From JAWVFM01 sp963739355 (GTDB lineage: Bacteria; Actinomycetota; Thermoleophilia; Solirubrobacterales; 70-9), in assembly GCA_963739355.1 (NCBI GenBank), contig CAVUAD010000006.1:558001-622000 (forward strand): a stretch of 64,000 nucleotides of DNA, written 5' to 3'. Below the pieces are notes generated by a model. It made no database searches, had not been told where the DNA came from, and saw only the letters and a program-made list of their open reading frames with translations. Made by a program: the position numbers and the translations under genes. This document shows positions 53,373 through 61,100 of the stretch, piece by piece. Each line of letters starts with the position of its first letter. The stretch's first letter is position 1.

Positions 53373-54980
53373 ATGGAGGCCTCCGCCCTTTCCCATGCCG
53401 GCAAGCTCGGGCTGCTCGGACGCAGTCCGGCGCTTCTGCGGCTGCAGGGGGACGAGCGGCTCGTGGAGATGATCCGCGGTCGCAATCCGACCGCGTTCGA
53501 GGTGCTCTTCGATCGCTACCGGACGCGGCTTCTCACCTTCTCTCGCGGGATCGTCGGCTCCACCGAGGACGCGGAGGACGTGCTCCAGGAGGTGTTCGTG
53601 GCCGCGCACGCGGCGATGATCGCCGACGAGCGGCCGCTCAACGTCAAGCCGTGGCTCTACCGGATCGCCCGCAATCGCTCGCTGAACCACCTGCGCAAGC
53701 CGGTCGCGGACGGCCAGGACACCATGGACCTGCTCCCCCACTCCAACGGCGCCAGCACCGCCGACAGGGTCGCCGGGCGCGAGGAGCTCCGCGCGATCTT
53801 CGCCGACGTCGCGGAGCTGCCCGAGACGCAGCGGACCGCGCTGGTCCTGCGGGAGATCGAGGACCTCTCCTACGAGGAGATCGCCCAGGCCATGGGCACG
53901 ACGCTGCCGTCGGTGAAGTCACTTCTGGTGCGCGCCCGGATGTCGCTCGCGGAGGCCAGCGAGGGCCGGGTCATCACCTGCGACGAGGTGAGGCTCGAAC
54001 TGGCCGAGGCGGCCGAGGGCCTGCGGAAGATCGCCGGCGGCACCCGCCAGCACGTTCGCAAGTGCGAGCGCTGCCGCCGCTACCGCTCCGAACTTCGCTC
54101 TTCGACTCGTGAGCTGCGCGCGCTGGCACCGCTCGGGATCCTTATCGCCCTCCGCCATCTCATCTCGGCGAAGCTGGGCGGCGGAGCAGGATCTGCAACC
54201 GCCGGGTCCGGGGGGACTGCGGGCGGTGCCGGCGCCGCGGGCGGAGCAGGCGCTGCAGGTGGCTCCGCGGGCACGGCCGGCGGAGTGGCGGCAACCGGCG
54301 CATCCGGGGCGGCCGTTGGCGGCGGCGCGATCAGCACGGGAGGGCTGATCGGAGGCGGCGCCCTCGGAGCGCTTGGCGCGAAGGCCGCCGGTGGCCTGGC
54401 CACCGCCGCGGTGCTGACCGCGGGCGCCGTGGGCGTCGGCCACTACTCGGGCCAGAAGGCCGCTCAACCCCCGCCGATTCCCGCTCAGTACTCGAACATC
54501 AAGGCGAACCCGCACCCGTCCGCGTTCGCGGCGCTCAAGACGCACACCCACCACGCCAAGGCTCCGGCGACCACCGTTTCACCCCCGGAGCCGGCCCCCA
54601 CCACGCAGACCGACGGTACGCCGCCGAAGTCCGACCCGCCCGGCACCGGCGATCCCCAGGACACGGCGCCTCCGCCGCCCGACGACGCGGTCGCGCCCAC
54701 CGACCCGACGGCCGACGAGGGCGCCACCGGGACCACCACCAGCGGCGAGGTCACCACCGACGACCCGACCGCCTCGGGCAGCTCCGACGGTGGTGACGAT
54801 GGCGGCTACGGCTCGATTCCGCCTCCGGGCCCGCCGACGACCACACCGCCGCCCACTGAGCCGCCCCCATTGGGCCCGCCCGATCCTTCGCCGCCCACGT
54901 ACCCGCCGCCGACGGCACCGCCGCCGGGCGCGCCGCCAACGGGCGGGCCCATCACAGCGCCTGCGCCTGACGCGGGCTAG
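53373..54980 (+). CDS. ECF-like sigma factor fused to a zinc-finger and membrane tail
   Basis: 535 residues. Residues 30-105 form sigma region 2 (FDRYRTRLLTFSRGIVGS, EDVLQEVFVAAH, WLYRIARNRSLNHLRK) and 140-192 region 4 (LPETQRTALVLREIEDLS, then SYEEIAQAMGTTLPSVKSLL). Next comes an anti-sigma-like zinc motif with C203 and HVRKCERC (H227, C231, C234), a Gly/Ala-rich stretch with a hydrophobic segment (GLATAAVLTAGAVGVGHYSG) and a long Pro/Thr tail. The fusion suggests a self-inhibited, membrane-tethered sigma factor. The start ATG abuts its AGGAG, so a slightly different start is possible. Confidence 0.85.
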   Translation: MEASALSHAGKLGLLGRSPALLRLQGDERLVEMIRGRNPTAFEVLFDRYRTRLLTFSRGIVGSTEDAEDVLQEVFVAAHAAMIADERPLNVKPWLYRIARNRSLNHLRKPVADGQDTMDLLPHSNGASTADRVAGREELRAIFADVAELPETQRTALVLREIEDLSYEEIAQAMGTTLPSVKSLLVRARMSLAEASEGRVITCDEVRLELAEAAEGLRKIAGGTRQHVRKCERCRRYRSELRSSTRELRALAPLGILIALRHLISAKLGGGAGSATAGSGGTAGGAGAAGGAGAAGGSAGTAGGVAATGASGAAVGGGAISTGGLIGGGALGALGAKAAGGLATAAVLTAGAVGVGHYSGQKAAQPPPIPAQYSNIKANPHPSAFAALKTHTHHAKAPATTVSPPEPAPTTQTDGTPPKSDPPGTGDPQDTAPPPPDDAVAPTDPTADEGATGTTTSGEVTTDDPTASGSSDGGDDGGYGSIPPPGPPTTTPPPTEPPPLGPPDPSPPTYPPPTAPPPGAPPTGGPITAPAPDAG

Positions 54981-54987
54981 GCAATCC

Positions 54988-55698
54988 TCAGAGCGGGATG
55001 CGGGCCACGGCCCGGGTGCCGCCGTTGCCCGTCGTCAGCTCGAAGCTGCCGCCGACGATGTCAAGCCGGTGCGAGATCGACGCGAGCCCGATGTGGCCCT
55101 CGCGCAGCGCGTTCTTCCGGCGTCCGGGTTGGATTCCGCACCCGTCGTCGTCGACCTCGAGGACGGCCATGCCGTCGTCGCGGTTGACGTGAAGCTGCAC
55201 CTTCTCCGCGCCGGAATGCTTCGCGGCGTTCGTGAGAAGCTCGCGCGCGATCGCCAGCACCACCACGTCGTTCTCGCCGGTCGCCCGGGGATCGATGTCG
55301 AGCTCGCACGCGAAGCCGCCCTGGCGCTCCGCCCGGCGGGCAACCGCGGCGAGTGCCGTTGCCAGCCCGCCCTCCTGGAGGGTGACCGGATGAAGGGCGG
55401 AGACCGTCTCGCGGATCTCCTCGATCGTGGCCGAGACGATCTCGTGGGCGCGCGTCACGCCCTCGCGCCCGGGCGCCGCCTCGAGCAGGTCCTGGTTGGC
55501 GGCGAGCAGCGTCTGGAGGGCCTGGTCGTGGAGGTTCTCGGCGATCTCCCGGCGCGAGCGCTCGTCGGACTCGAGCGCCTGGGCCATCAGCGCCTCGAGC
55601 TCCTCGGCCGAATGCTGCGCGCGGCGCTCGCGGATCAGGAGGTAGGCGCAGAGCGCTCCGAGCACGACCACGGCGGCCGCGAGCAGCGCGGACCCCAC
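54988..55698 (-). CDS. NarL-type sensor histidine kinase
   Basis: 236 residues from GTG 55698, seven bases after the response-regulator stop. One hydrophobic N-terminal helix (ALLAAAVVVLGALCAYLLI) anchors it; no extracellular sensor domain is present. The HisKA_3 box ENLHDQALQTLL has the phosphorylated H57, and the ATPase has ELLTNAAKHSGAE (N box), DDGCGI and GHIGLASISHRL. It should phosphorylate the adjacent LuxR-type regulator. Confidence 0.88.
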   Translation of the reverse strand: MGSALLAAAVVVLGALCAYLLIRERRAQHSAEELEALMAQALESDERSRREIAENLHDQALQTLLAANQDLLEAAPGREGVTRAHEIVSATIEEIRETVSALHPVTLQEGGLATALAAVARRAERQGGFACELDIDPRATGENDVVVLAIARELLTNAAKHSGAEKVQLHVNRDDGMAVLEVDDDGCGIQPGRRKNALREGHIGLASISHRLDIVGGSFELTTGNGGTRAVARIPL

Positions 55699-55705
55699 AG
55701 CGTCC

Positions 55706-56353
55706 CTACTCGAGCAGGCCGCGGCGCATCGCCTCGGCCACCGCGGCCGCGCGCTCCGAGACTCCAAGCTTCTCGTAGAGCGTGTGCAGGTGGGTCTTCA
55801 CGGTCGCTGGAGACAGGTGGATCTGCCTGCCGATCTCCGGCGCCGAGAGCCCCTGCGAGATCAGCTTGAGGACCTCGGCCTCGCGGGGGGTCAGCGACGG
55901 CCCATCGGCGTGCTCGCGCTCGCGTACCGCGCTCGCCAGGCCGGCCTGGACCTCCGGGGCCAGGGCGGTGCCGCCGCGCGCCACCGTGACGATCGCGTCG
56001 CAGACCTCCTTGCGCGAGGCCTCCTTGGAGAGGTAGCCGCGAGCTCCGGACGCGACGGTCGTGTAGGCGAGCTCCGGCTCCAGGAACGCGGAGAGGAAGA
56101 GCACCTCGATGTCGACGCCGTCGCGCCGCAGCGCGCCGAGCACCTGCGTTCCGTCGAGCCCCGGCATCCGGATGTCCAGCACGGCGACGTCCGGGTGAAG
56201 CCGCTTCAGCTCCTCGAGCGCCTGGCGACCGTCGCTCGCCTCACCGACGAGCTCAAGCTCCGGCCGGTCCTTCACCGCTCGCACGATCCCCTCCCGGTAG
56301 ATCGGATGATCGTCGGCGACGAACACCTTGACTCGGTCCTCGCGCGGACTCAT
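55706..56353 (-). CDS. LuxR/NarL-family response regulator
   Basis: 215 residues from ATG 56353. The receiver domain has VFVADDHPIYREGI and VAVLDIRMPG with phosphoacceptor D60, then LFLSAF and GYLSKEA (conserved Lys). The C-terminal LuxR HTH is SLTPREAEVLKLISQGLSAP followed by EIGRQIHLSPATVKTH. It is transcribed first, ahead of its kinase. TAATAT ends six bases before the ATG, pointing to a leaderless transcript. Confidence 0.92.
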   Translation of the reverse strand: MSPREDRVKVFVADDHPIYREGIVRAVKDRPELELVGEASDGRQALEELKRLHPDVAVLDIRMPGLDGTQVLGALRRDGVDIEVLFLSAFLEPELAYTTVASGARGYLSKEASRKEVCDAIVTVARGGTALAPEVQAGLASAVREREHADGPSLTPREAEVLKLISQGLSAPEIGRQIHLSPATVKTHLHTLYEKLGVSERAAAVAEAMRRGLLE

Positions 56354-56795
56354 GACGCGATATTACGCACGCGCAGACGAAAGCACCGCACTTTGAGCCA
56401 ACCCGGGCGAGAGTCTGCCTAAAAGGGGAACCCAGGCCTCGGCTCGGAGCCTTCCGTAGCTCCGAGCCGAGACGTCTGGGTACGGGATAGGCCGCCCCTA
56501 TGGGCCGCTGCTATCGCAGCGGCGGGGGCGTCCAGGACGCCGTCGAAGGCTTGGAAAACCGAGACGCAAACATCAAAGCCCTGAGGCCCTGACTCGTATG
56601 CGTGTTGGAACTCGACATCCGCTCTTGCTCCCATGGTGAAATGGTTCTCCATGCCCTCGACGGCTCGGGGGGTAGGGATAACGAAAGGTTCGCGGAACAC
56701 GCCTTCTCTCTCAATAGCCGTTCGGCCAGGCGTAGGTTTGAAACTTTTTCAAACGATCGATGGACGCCGCCATGGACCGATCGGCGCAAACGGGT
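56354..56795. other. 442-bp intergenic region with several strong hairpins
   Basis: No convincing gene is present. It holds a long hairpin (56431-56480), a second hairpin GCCGCTGC/GCAGCGGC (56504-56523), a palindrome GTTTGAAA-CTT-TTTCAAAC (56736-56754) and a block shared with the G1 peptidase leader. Base composition is lower in GC than the flanking genes. It may contain an untranslated leader, a terminator or a small RNA. Confidence 0.5.
56431..56480 (-). terminator. Long hairpin with 13-bp perfect inner stem
   Basis: CTCGGCTCGGAGC and GCTCCGAGCCGAG pair perfectly with an 8-nt loop, and CCCAG/CTGGG extend the stem outward. On the minus strand the hairpin is followed by TTCCCCTTTT, as in a terminator for transcription coming from the R2-like operon; on the plus strand it could be part of a structured RNA with the motif that follows it. 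Confidence 0.5.
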
Positions 56796-57704
56796 TTAGA
56801 AGAGGCCGATGACCTTCATCCGCCTGGACAGGGCCTTTGCGGCGAACGCGTGCGTTTCCTCGCGCGAGGCGCGGAGCTCCGTGACGTCCTCTTCCTCGGG
56901 CCAGGGGGGGTCCAGCACCCCGTCCGCCAGGGGGAGGGCCTCAGCCATCGTGCGCTTGATGGCCTCCAGGTATCTGGAGTCCTCCCGCCCCATGTCGGCG
57001 AGGAACCGAACGCCGAACGCGATGTGCCGGTGCTCGTCGCGCGCGACGTTCTGGAAGCCCTCGACGAACCCCGGGAGCGTCCCGACCGACATGTTGTAGT
57101 CGATGATGAAGTGCTGGCCCGTCAGCGCCAGGGCTCCCTCGATGACCATGTGGTAGAGCGTCACGGCCTCCACCAGGGTCTCTGTGTCCTCGGGCTCGGC
57201 GGCGAGCCGGTCGACCTTCTGCTTGAGCATCTCGTCGAAGAGCCGGCGGAACGGGTCACCGACGTGCTTCTCGGTGGCGGCGAGGCGGCCGGCCAGGTCG
57301 TCGACTCCCTCCATCACGCCGACCTCCTCGTAGAAGCGGTTGAAGAACCGCACGTGGCGCGCCTCGTCCGCGATCTGCGTCGAGAGGAAGATGCGCTGCT
57401 CCTCGCGCGGTGCGGCCCGCATGATCGGCCCGAGCTCGTCCGTCACGCGCTGCTCGCCGATGAAGAACCCCGACAGGCCGAACAGGCGCTGCCGGCGCTC
57501 CTCCGGCGAGAAGCGCTCGTTCCAGTCCGTCCAGTCCTGGCTGAAGTCCAGGTCCTGGACCGACCACTGCTGGCGCTCCCACAGCTCGTAGAGCTGCGTG
57601 TAGTCGAGCAGCTTCACCGCCGCGCGCTCGTCGCCCTCCTGGAGGGCCGGGTCGGACGTCTCGAGGAAGTCCGGGCGCTGCGCGAGGGTGGAGAGCGTCT
57701 CCAT
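56796..57704 (-). CDS. R2-like diiron (ferritin-like) protein, ribonucleotide reductase beta-subunit family
   Basis: 302 residues from ATG 57704, which overlaps the preceding stop (TGATG). Diiron ligands are in the R2 order: E84 (FIGEQRV), E114 and H117 (DEARH), E189 (IEGAL) and E224 with H227 (DEHRH). It is closer in style to R2lox/R2c-like oxidases than to canonical NrdB/NrdF, and no large NrdA/NrdE subunit gene is adjacent. It may be a ligand-binding oxidase. It is the last gene of a four-gene overlapping operon. Confidence 0.85.
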   Translation of the reverse strand: METLSTLAQRPDFLETSDPALQEGDERAAVKLLDYTQLYELWERQQWSVQDLDFSQDWTDWNERFSPEERRQRLFGLSGFFIGEQRVTDELGPIMRAAPREEQRIFLSTQIADEARHVRFFNRFYEEVGVMEGVDDLAGRLAATEKHVGDPFRRLFDEMLKQKVDRLAAEPEDTETLVEAVTLYHMVIEGALALTGQHFIIDYNMSVGTLPGFVEGFQNVARDEHRHIAFGVRFLADMGREDSRYLEAIKRTMAEALPLADGVLDPPWPEEEDVTELRASREETHAFAAKALSRRMKVIGLF

Positions 57705-58423
57705 CAGACCGAGTGCGAGTCGCCGGGATCGAGCACGACGCACTCGGCAGAGGTCTGGGACTCCACGTCGGACTTGAACGCCCCGGCGTCGGTCTCGATC
57801 GCCGGGAAGGTGTTGTAGTGCATCGGGATCACCACCCTCGGGCCGATCAGCTGCACCGCGGCGACGGCGTCGTGGCGGTCCATCGTGTAGTGGCCTCCGA
57901 TCGGCACGAGGGCGACGTCAACCGGCGTGCGCTCGGCAATCAGCTTCATGTCGCCGAACAGGCACGTGTCGCCCGTGTGGTAGATCGTCGTGCCGCCGAC
58001 GTTCACGACCCAGCCGGCGCACTGGCCGATGGCCACGCCGCTCTCGGCGCTGAACGGGTCCTCGCCGCCGCCCGGGGCGGTGTTGGTGTGGAAGGCCTGG
58101 ACCATCTTCGCCCAGCCGCCGTCGAACTCGACCGTCCCGCCGAGGTTGGGGTCGCTGGTGCTCTCCACGCCCTGCGCGTCGAACCAGTGGGCGAGCTCGA
58201 CGATCGCGGCGATCGGCGCGCCGGTGCGCTTTGCGATCCCCGCCGCGTCGGCCAGGTGGTCGACGTGTCCGTGGCTGACGAGGATCTGCGTGGGCGTCTC
58301 GATCTCGTCGGCCGTCACCGTGGCGATCGGGTTGTTCGGCTTGAGGAAGGGGTCGAGCAGGACGCGCGTGGAGCCGTCGGTGAGCTCGAAGCAGGACTGT
58401 CCCAGGAAGCGGATGTCGGTCAT
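57704..58423 (-). CDS. UlaG-like metallo-beta-lactamase-fold metal-dependent hydrolase
   Basis: 239 residues from ATG 58423. RFLGQSCFELTDGSTRVLLD and the metal motif SHGHVDHLAD (HxHxDH), then IYHTGDTCLFGDMK and PIGGHYTMDRHDA with VVIPMHYNTFP, are the L-ascorbate-6-phosphate lactonase (UlaG)/UPF0173 pattern. It should hydrolyse a small cyclic or ester substrate using two metal ions. It overlaps both neighbours by one to four bases. Confidence 0.92.
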   Translation of the reverse strand: MTDIRFLGQSCFELTDGSTRVLLDPFLKPNNPIATVTADEIETPTQILVSHGHVDHLADAAGIAKRTGAPIAAIVELAHWFDAQGVESTSDPNLGGTVEFDGGWAKMVQAFHTNTAPGGGEDPFSAESGVAIGQCAGWVVNVGGTTIYHTGDTCLFGDMKLIAERTPVDVALVPIGGHYTMDRHDAVAAVQLIGPRVVIPMHYNTFPAIETDAGAFKSDVESQTSAECVVLDPGDSHSV

Positions 58424-58758
58424 TCGGTGGTCTCCTCGGTGGTGGATTTCGAGAGCTCTTCGGCGAGCGCCCATCCTACGGCTACCCCGACCATCAGGCC
58501 CATACGCGCCTCCTCGGCGAGCAGGGTCCGGACCGCCGTGAGACGTTCCTCGTCTCCCCCCTCCGCGCTCGCCGCCTTGCGCACCTCGTCCTCGTGCGAC
58601 TCGCCGAACCAGCCGCCCTCGGCGAGCGCCGCCGCGAGGATCTTCTGCAGCCCCGGCGCCGCACGGGCCACCACGGACTCCGCCTCGCGGAAGCGGCCGG
58701 GGTCCGCCAGCGCCTCGACCGCGGCCTCGAGCTCCTCGTCCGAGTAGGGGGTGCTCAC
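58420..58758 (-). CDS. Small helical protein of unknown function
   Basis: 112 residues from GTG 58758, overlapping the GNAT stop (GTGA) and ending within the start of the UlaG-like gene (ATGA). It is all helical: DEELEAAVEALADPGRFRE, then a Glu-rich middle and a small hydrophobic stretch (ARMGLMVGVAVGWALAEEL) that is marginal as a membrane helix. No family was recognised. Tight coupling implies a shared function with the hydrolase. Confidence 0.65.
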   Translation of the reverse strand: MSTPYSDEELEAAVEALADPGRFREAESVVARAAPGLQKILAAALAEGGWFGESHEDEVRKAASAEGGDEERLTAVRTLLAEEARMGLMVGVAVGWALAEELSKSTTEETTE

Positions 58759-59522
58759 GCGGCCCGGTGCTCCCACATCTGCAGCCGCCCGAACCCCTGA
58801 TAGCCCAGGCGCGCGTAGACCGGCTCGCCCGCGCCGCTTGCCTGCAGCGTGGACGTCCGCATCCCGCGCTCGCGCGCCTCGGCCAGAGCCGCCCCGACAA
58901 GCCGCGCAGAGAGCCCACGCCGCTGGTACGCCGGTGCGGTGGCGACGTTGAAGAGCGAGGCCTCGTCGCCGGCGTCGGCCACGATCGCCACCGACGCCAC
59001 CTCGCCCTCCACCCGTGCCCGGTAGAGGTGGGTCGACGGGCCGCTGCGGAGGTCGCGGAACGTCGTGGCGACGCCCGGGTCCGTCCAGCCGTAGGCCAGG
59101 TCGTTGATCCGGCCGACCTCGAGCCCCGTGGCCTCGGCGTCCCAGTTCAGATCGCCGGCCTCGGGCGGGTCGAGGTCCTCCAGCAGCATCGACATCGCCG
59201 CGGACGTGCCGTCGAGCGCGCAGCCGGCGCCCTGGAGCGCGGCGGAGGCATCCTCGTCGGCGTCGAGCACCCAGACCATCCAGCTCTGCACTCCGGCGCG
59301 GGCGTACTCGGTGGTGAGATCGCCGATCGCGTCGATCAGCTGAGCCTGCTCCGAGTAGTAGACCGAGTTGGGAATCGAGTGGACGGGGACCGAGGGCACG
59401 ACCGCCGCGGCGACCCCCCGGCGCTCGAAGAGCCGCGAGTCCTCCGCGCCCGCCACGAGCATCCGCACGAAGCGCGCCAGCGAGCGGCGCTGCAGGCGCT
59501 CGGCCTCGGCCTGGTCGATCAC
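58755..59522 (-). CDS. GNAT-family N-acetyltransferase
   Basis: 255 residues. The C-terminal half has ASVAIVADAGDEASLFNVAT, then APAYQRRGLSARLVGAALAE, which is the acetyl-CoA pyrophosphate-binding loop (Q/RxxGxG/A), and YARLGYQGFGRLQMWEHR at the end. The N-terminal half is a second, degenerate GNAT-like fold. It likely acetylates an amine of a small molecule or protein. It opens the overlapping operon that ends in the diiron protein. Confidence 0.88.
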   Translation of the reverse strand: MIDQAEAERLQRRSLARFVRMLVAGAEDSRLFERRGVAAAVVPSVPVHSIPNSVYYSEQAQLIDAIGDLTTEYARAGVQSWMVWVLDADEDASAALQGAGCALDGTSAAMSMLLEDLDPPEAGDLNWDAEATGLEVGRINDLAYGWTDPGVATTFRDLRSGPSTHLYRARVEGEVASVAIVADAGDEASLFNVATAPAYQRRGLSARLVGAALAEARERGMRTSTLQASGAGEPVYARLGYQGFGRLQMWEHRAA

Positions 59523-59571
59523 AGCAATGGATCGCGCTTCGCACTCAGAATCAACGAAATCAGCTCCGCGC

Positions 59572-60243
59572 TCACAGTTTGCGGGCGACGGTGATGCCGT
59601 CGGCCACGCCGAGCATCACCGACTCGACGCGCTCGTCGGCGGCGACGCGGTCGTTGGTCTGCATGATCGCCTCGAGCGACTCCGCGCTGGTGCCGCTCTC
59701 CTGCCGCCCGCCGGCGACGTCGCCGCTGTAGAGGACGTTGTCGATCACCGCGAGCCCGCCCGGCCGCAGGAGGTCGACGACGGCCTCCCAGTAGCTCGGG
59801 TAGCTCACCTTGTCCGCGTCGATGAAGGCGAAGTCGAACGGCTCGTCGCCGCGCAGGGCCTCCAGGGTCTCGAGCGCCGGCGCGATGCGCAGGTCGATGC
59901 GGTCGGCGACGCCGGCCTCGTCCCAGTAGCGCCGCGCGATCGCGGTCCACTCGTCGCTGACGTCGCAGGCGACGACCCTGCCCTCGGGGCCGACGGCGCG
60001 GGCGAAGGCGATCGTCGAGTAGCCCGTGAACGTGCCCACCTCGAGCGCGCGCCTGGCGCCGATCGCGCTGCAGAGGAGCCCCATCAGCGCGACCTGCTCA
60101 GGCGCGCTCTGCATGACCGCGATGTCGCCGAGCCCCTCCGTCTCGGCGGCCAGCCGCTCCATCACCGGGTCCTGCGCCGCCGGGCTGTGCGCGATCAGGT
60201 AGGCGTGGAGCTCCGGGGTGAGAACCGTGAACTTGTCGGGCAT
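59572..60243 (-). CDS. Class I SAM-dependent O-methyltransferase (caffeoyl-CoA type)
   Basis: 223 residues from ATG 60243. ARRALEVGTFTGYSTIAFA (SAM motif I), VVACDVSDEWTAIARRYWDE and FDFAFIDADKVSYPSYWEAV (Asp metal ligand) with LAVIDNVLYSGDV (Asp-Asn) define the metal-dependent catechol/caffeoyl-CoA family. The substrate is unknown. TAGTCT ends six bases before the ATG. Confidence 0.92.
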   Translation of the reverse strand: MPDKFTVLTPELHAYLIAHSPAAQDPVMERLAAETEGLGDIAVMQSAPEQVALMGLLCSAIGARRALEVGTFTGYSTIAFARAVGPEGRVVACDVSDEWTAIARRYWDEAGVADRIDLRIAPALETLEALRGDEPFDFAFIDADKVSYPSYWEAVVDLLRPGGLAVIDNVLYSGDVAGGRQESGTSAESLEAIMQTNDRVAADERVESVMLGVADGITVARKL

Positions 60244-60252
60244 CCGCCGAGA

Positions 60253-61062
60253 CTAGTGAGGCTTGGCCACGCGCGCCGCGAGCGTGCCGCAGAAGAGCCC
60301 GATGAGGCCGCCGGCGATGCCCGCCCAGGGATCGGCGTAGTCGTCGACGAGCGGAAGCAGGAGCAGGACGGCCGCGGCGACGCCGACGCCGATGCGGTCG
60401 AGCTCGTCGGTTGGGTCCCCGGCGAGGTCGGCGTGGCGAAGCGCGAACCACGCGGCGAGCGCGCCGAGGGCGATCCCGTTGCCGCCGCCGGCGAGGACGA
60501 TGCCGTCGCCGAAGGCGTTGTCGAGCGCGACCGTCGCGAGCATCCCGAGGCTGCCGCAGGCGATCAGGAGCAGCGCCGCGGCTGGCATGCCGAGCCGGCG
60601 CTCCAGCGTGGGGACGAAGAGGGCGAGCGCGACGCCGACCGCGAACAGGTAGCCGGCGTTGTCGTAGACGAACGGAGCCGTCAGGTAGCGCCACCCGTCC
60701 GTGTAGGCGGGCCGGAAGAGGAGGCCGACCTGCACGTCCGCGAGATCGGCCGCGCGCGTCACCACCAGCAGGATGGCCGGCGCCAGGATCATCGCGATCG
60801 TGACGTAGGCGCGGTCGGCGACGGCGAAGGTGCGCAGCGATCTGCGGCCGTCGATCTGGCGGGCCAGGCGCTTCTCGGTCAGCTTGCGCTTGCGGCGCGA
60901 GCGCAGCGTCTCGCGGGCGCGGAGCTCGTCACCGCGGCGCTCGAGCTTGGGCGCCCGGCGGCGCAGCCGGGTGCCGCAGTAGGGGCACTCGGTGACGTAC
61001 GGGCTGACCTCCGAGCCGCAGTTGCGGCAAACGACGCTGAGCTCGGGCGAGGCGTCGGGCAC
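60253..61062 (-). CDS. Zinc-ribbon protein with rhomboid-like membrane domain lacking the catalytic serine
   Basis: 269 residues from GTG 61062. An N-terminal zinc ribbon (C12, C15, C26, C29) and a basic linker precede about six transmembrane helices. RYLTAPFVYDNAGYLFAV and VPTLERRLG match rhomboid helices 1-2, but where active rhomboids have GxSG this one has GGGNG (AGGGNGIALGALAAW). It is therefore probably a pseudoprotease. TATCCT ends seven bases before the start. It follows the methyltransferase gene in the same direction of transcription. Confidence 0.7.
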   Translation of the reverse strand: MPDASPELSVVCRNCGSEVSPYVTECPYCGTRLRRRAPKLERRGDELRARETLRSRRKRKLTEKRLARQIDGRRSLRTFAVADRAYVTIAMILAPAILLVVTRAADLADVQVGLLFRPAYTDGWRYLTAPFVYDNAGYLFAVGVALALFVPTLERRLGMPAAALLLIACGSLGMLATVALDNAFGDGIVLAGGGNGIALGALAAWFALRHADLAGDPTDELDRIGVGVAAAVLLLLPLVDDYADPWAGIAGGLIGLFCGTLAARVAKPH

Positions 61063-61100
61063 AGAAGCGAGGATACCGCCGCCGATCGCCCGGTCCGGGG

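Noticed and set aside
56419..56700. 93-codon minus-strand frame in the hairpin-rich gap
   Set aside because: Third positions are not GC-biased as in neighbouring genes and the frame runs through the large hairpin.
56796..57704. Canonical class I ribonucleotide reductase small subunit
   Set aside because: No large-subunit gene is adjacent and the operon partners are a hydrolase and an acetyltransferase; an R2-like oxidase is the safer name.
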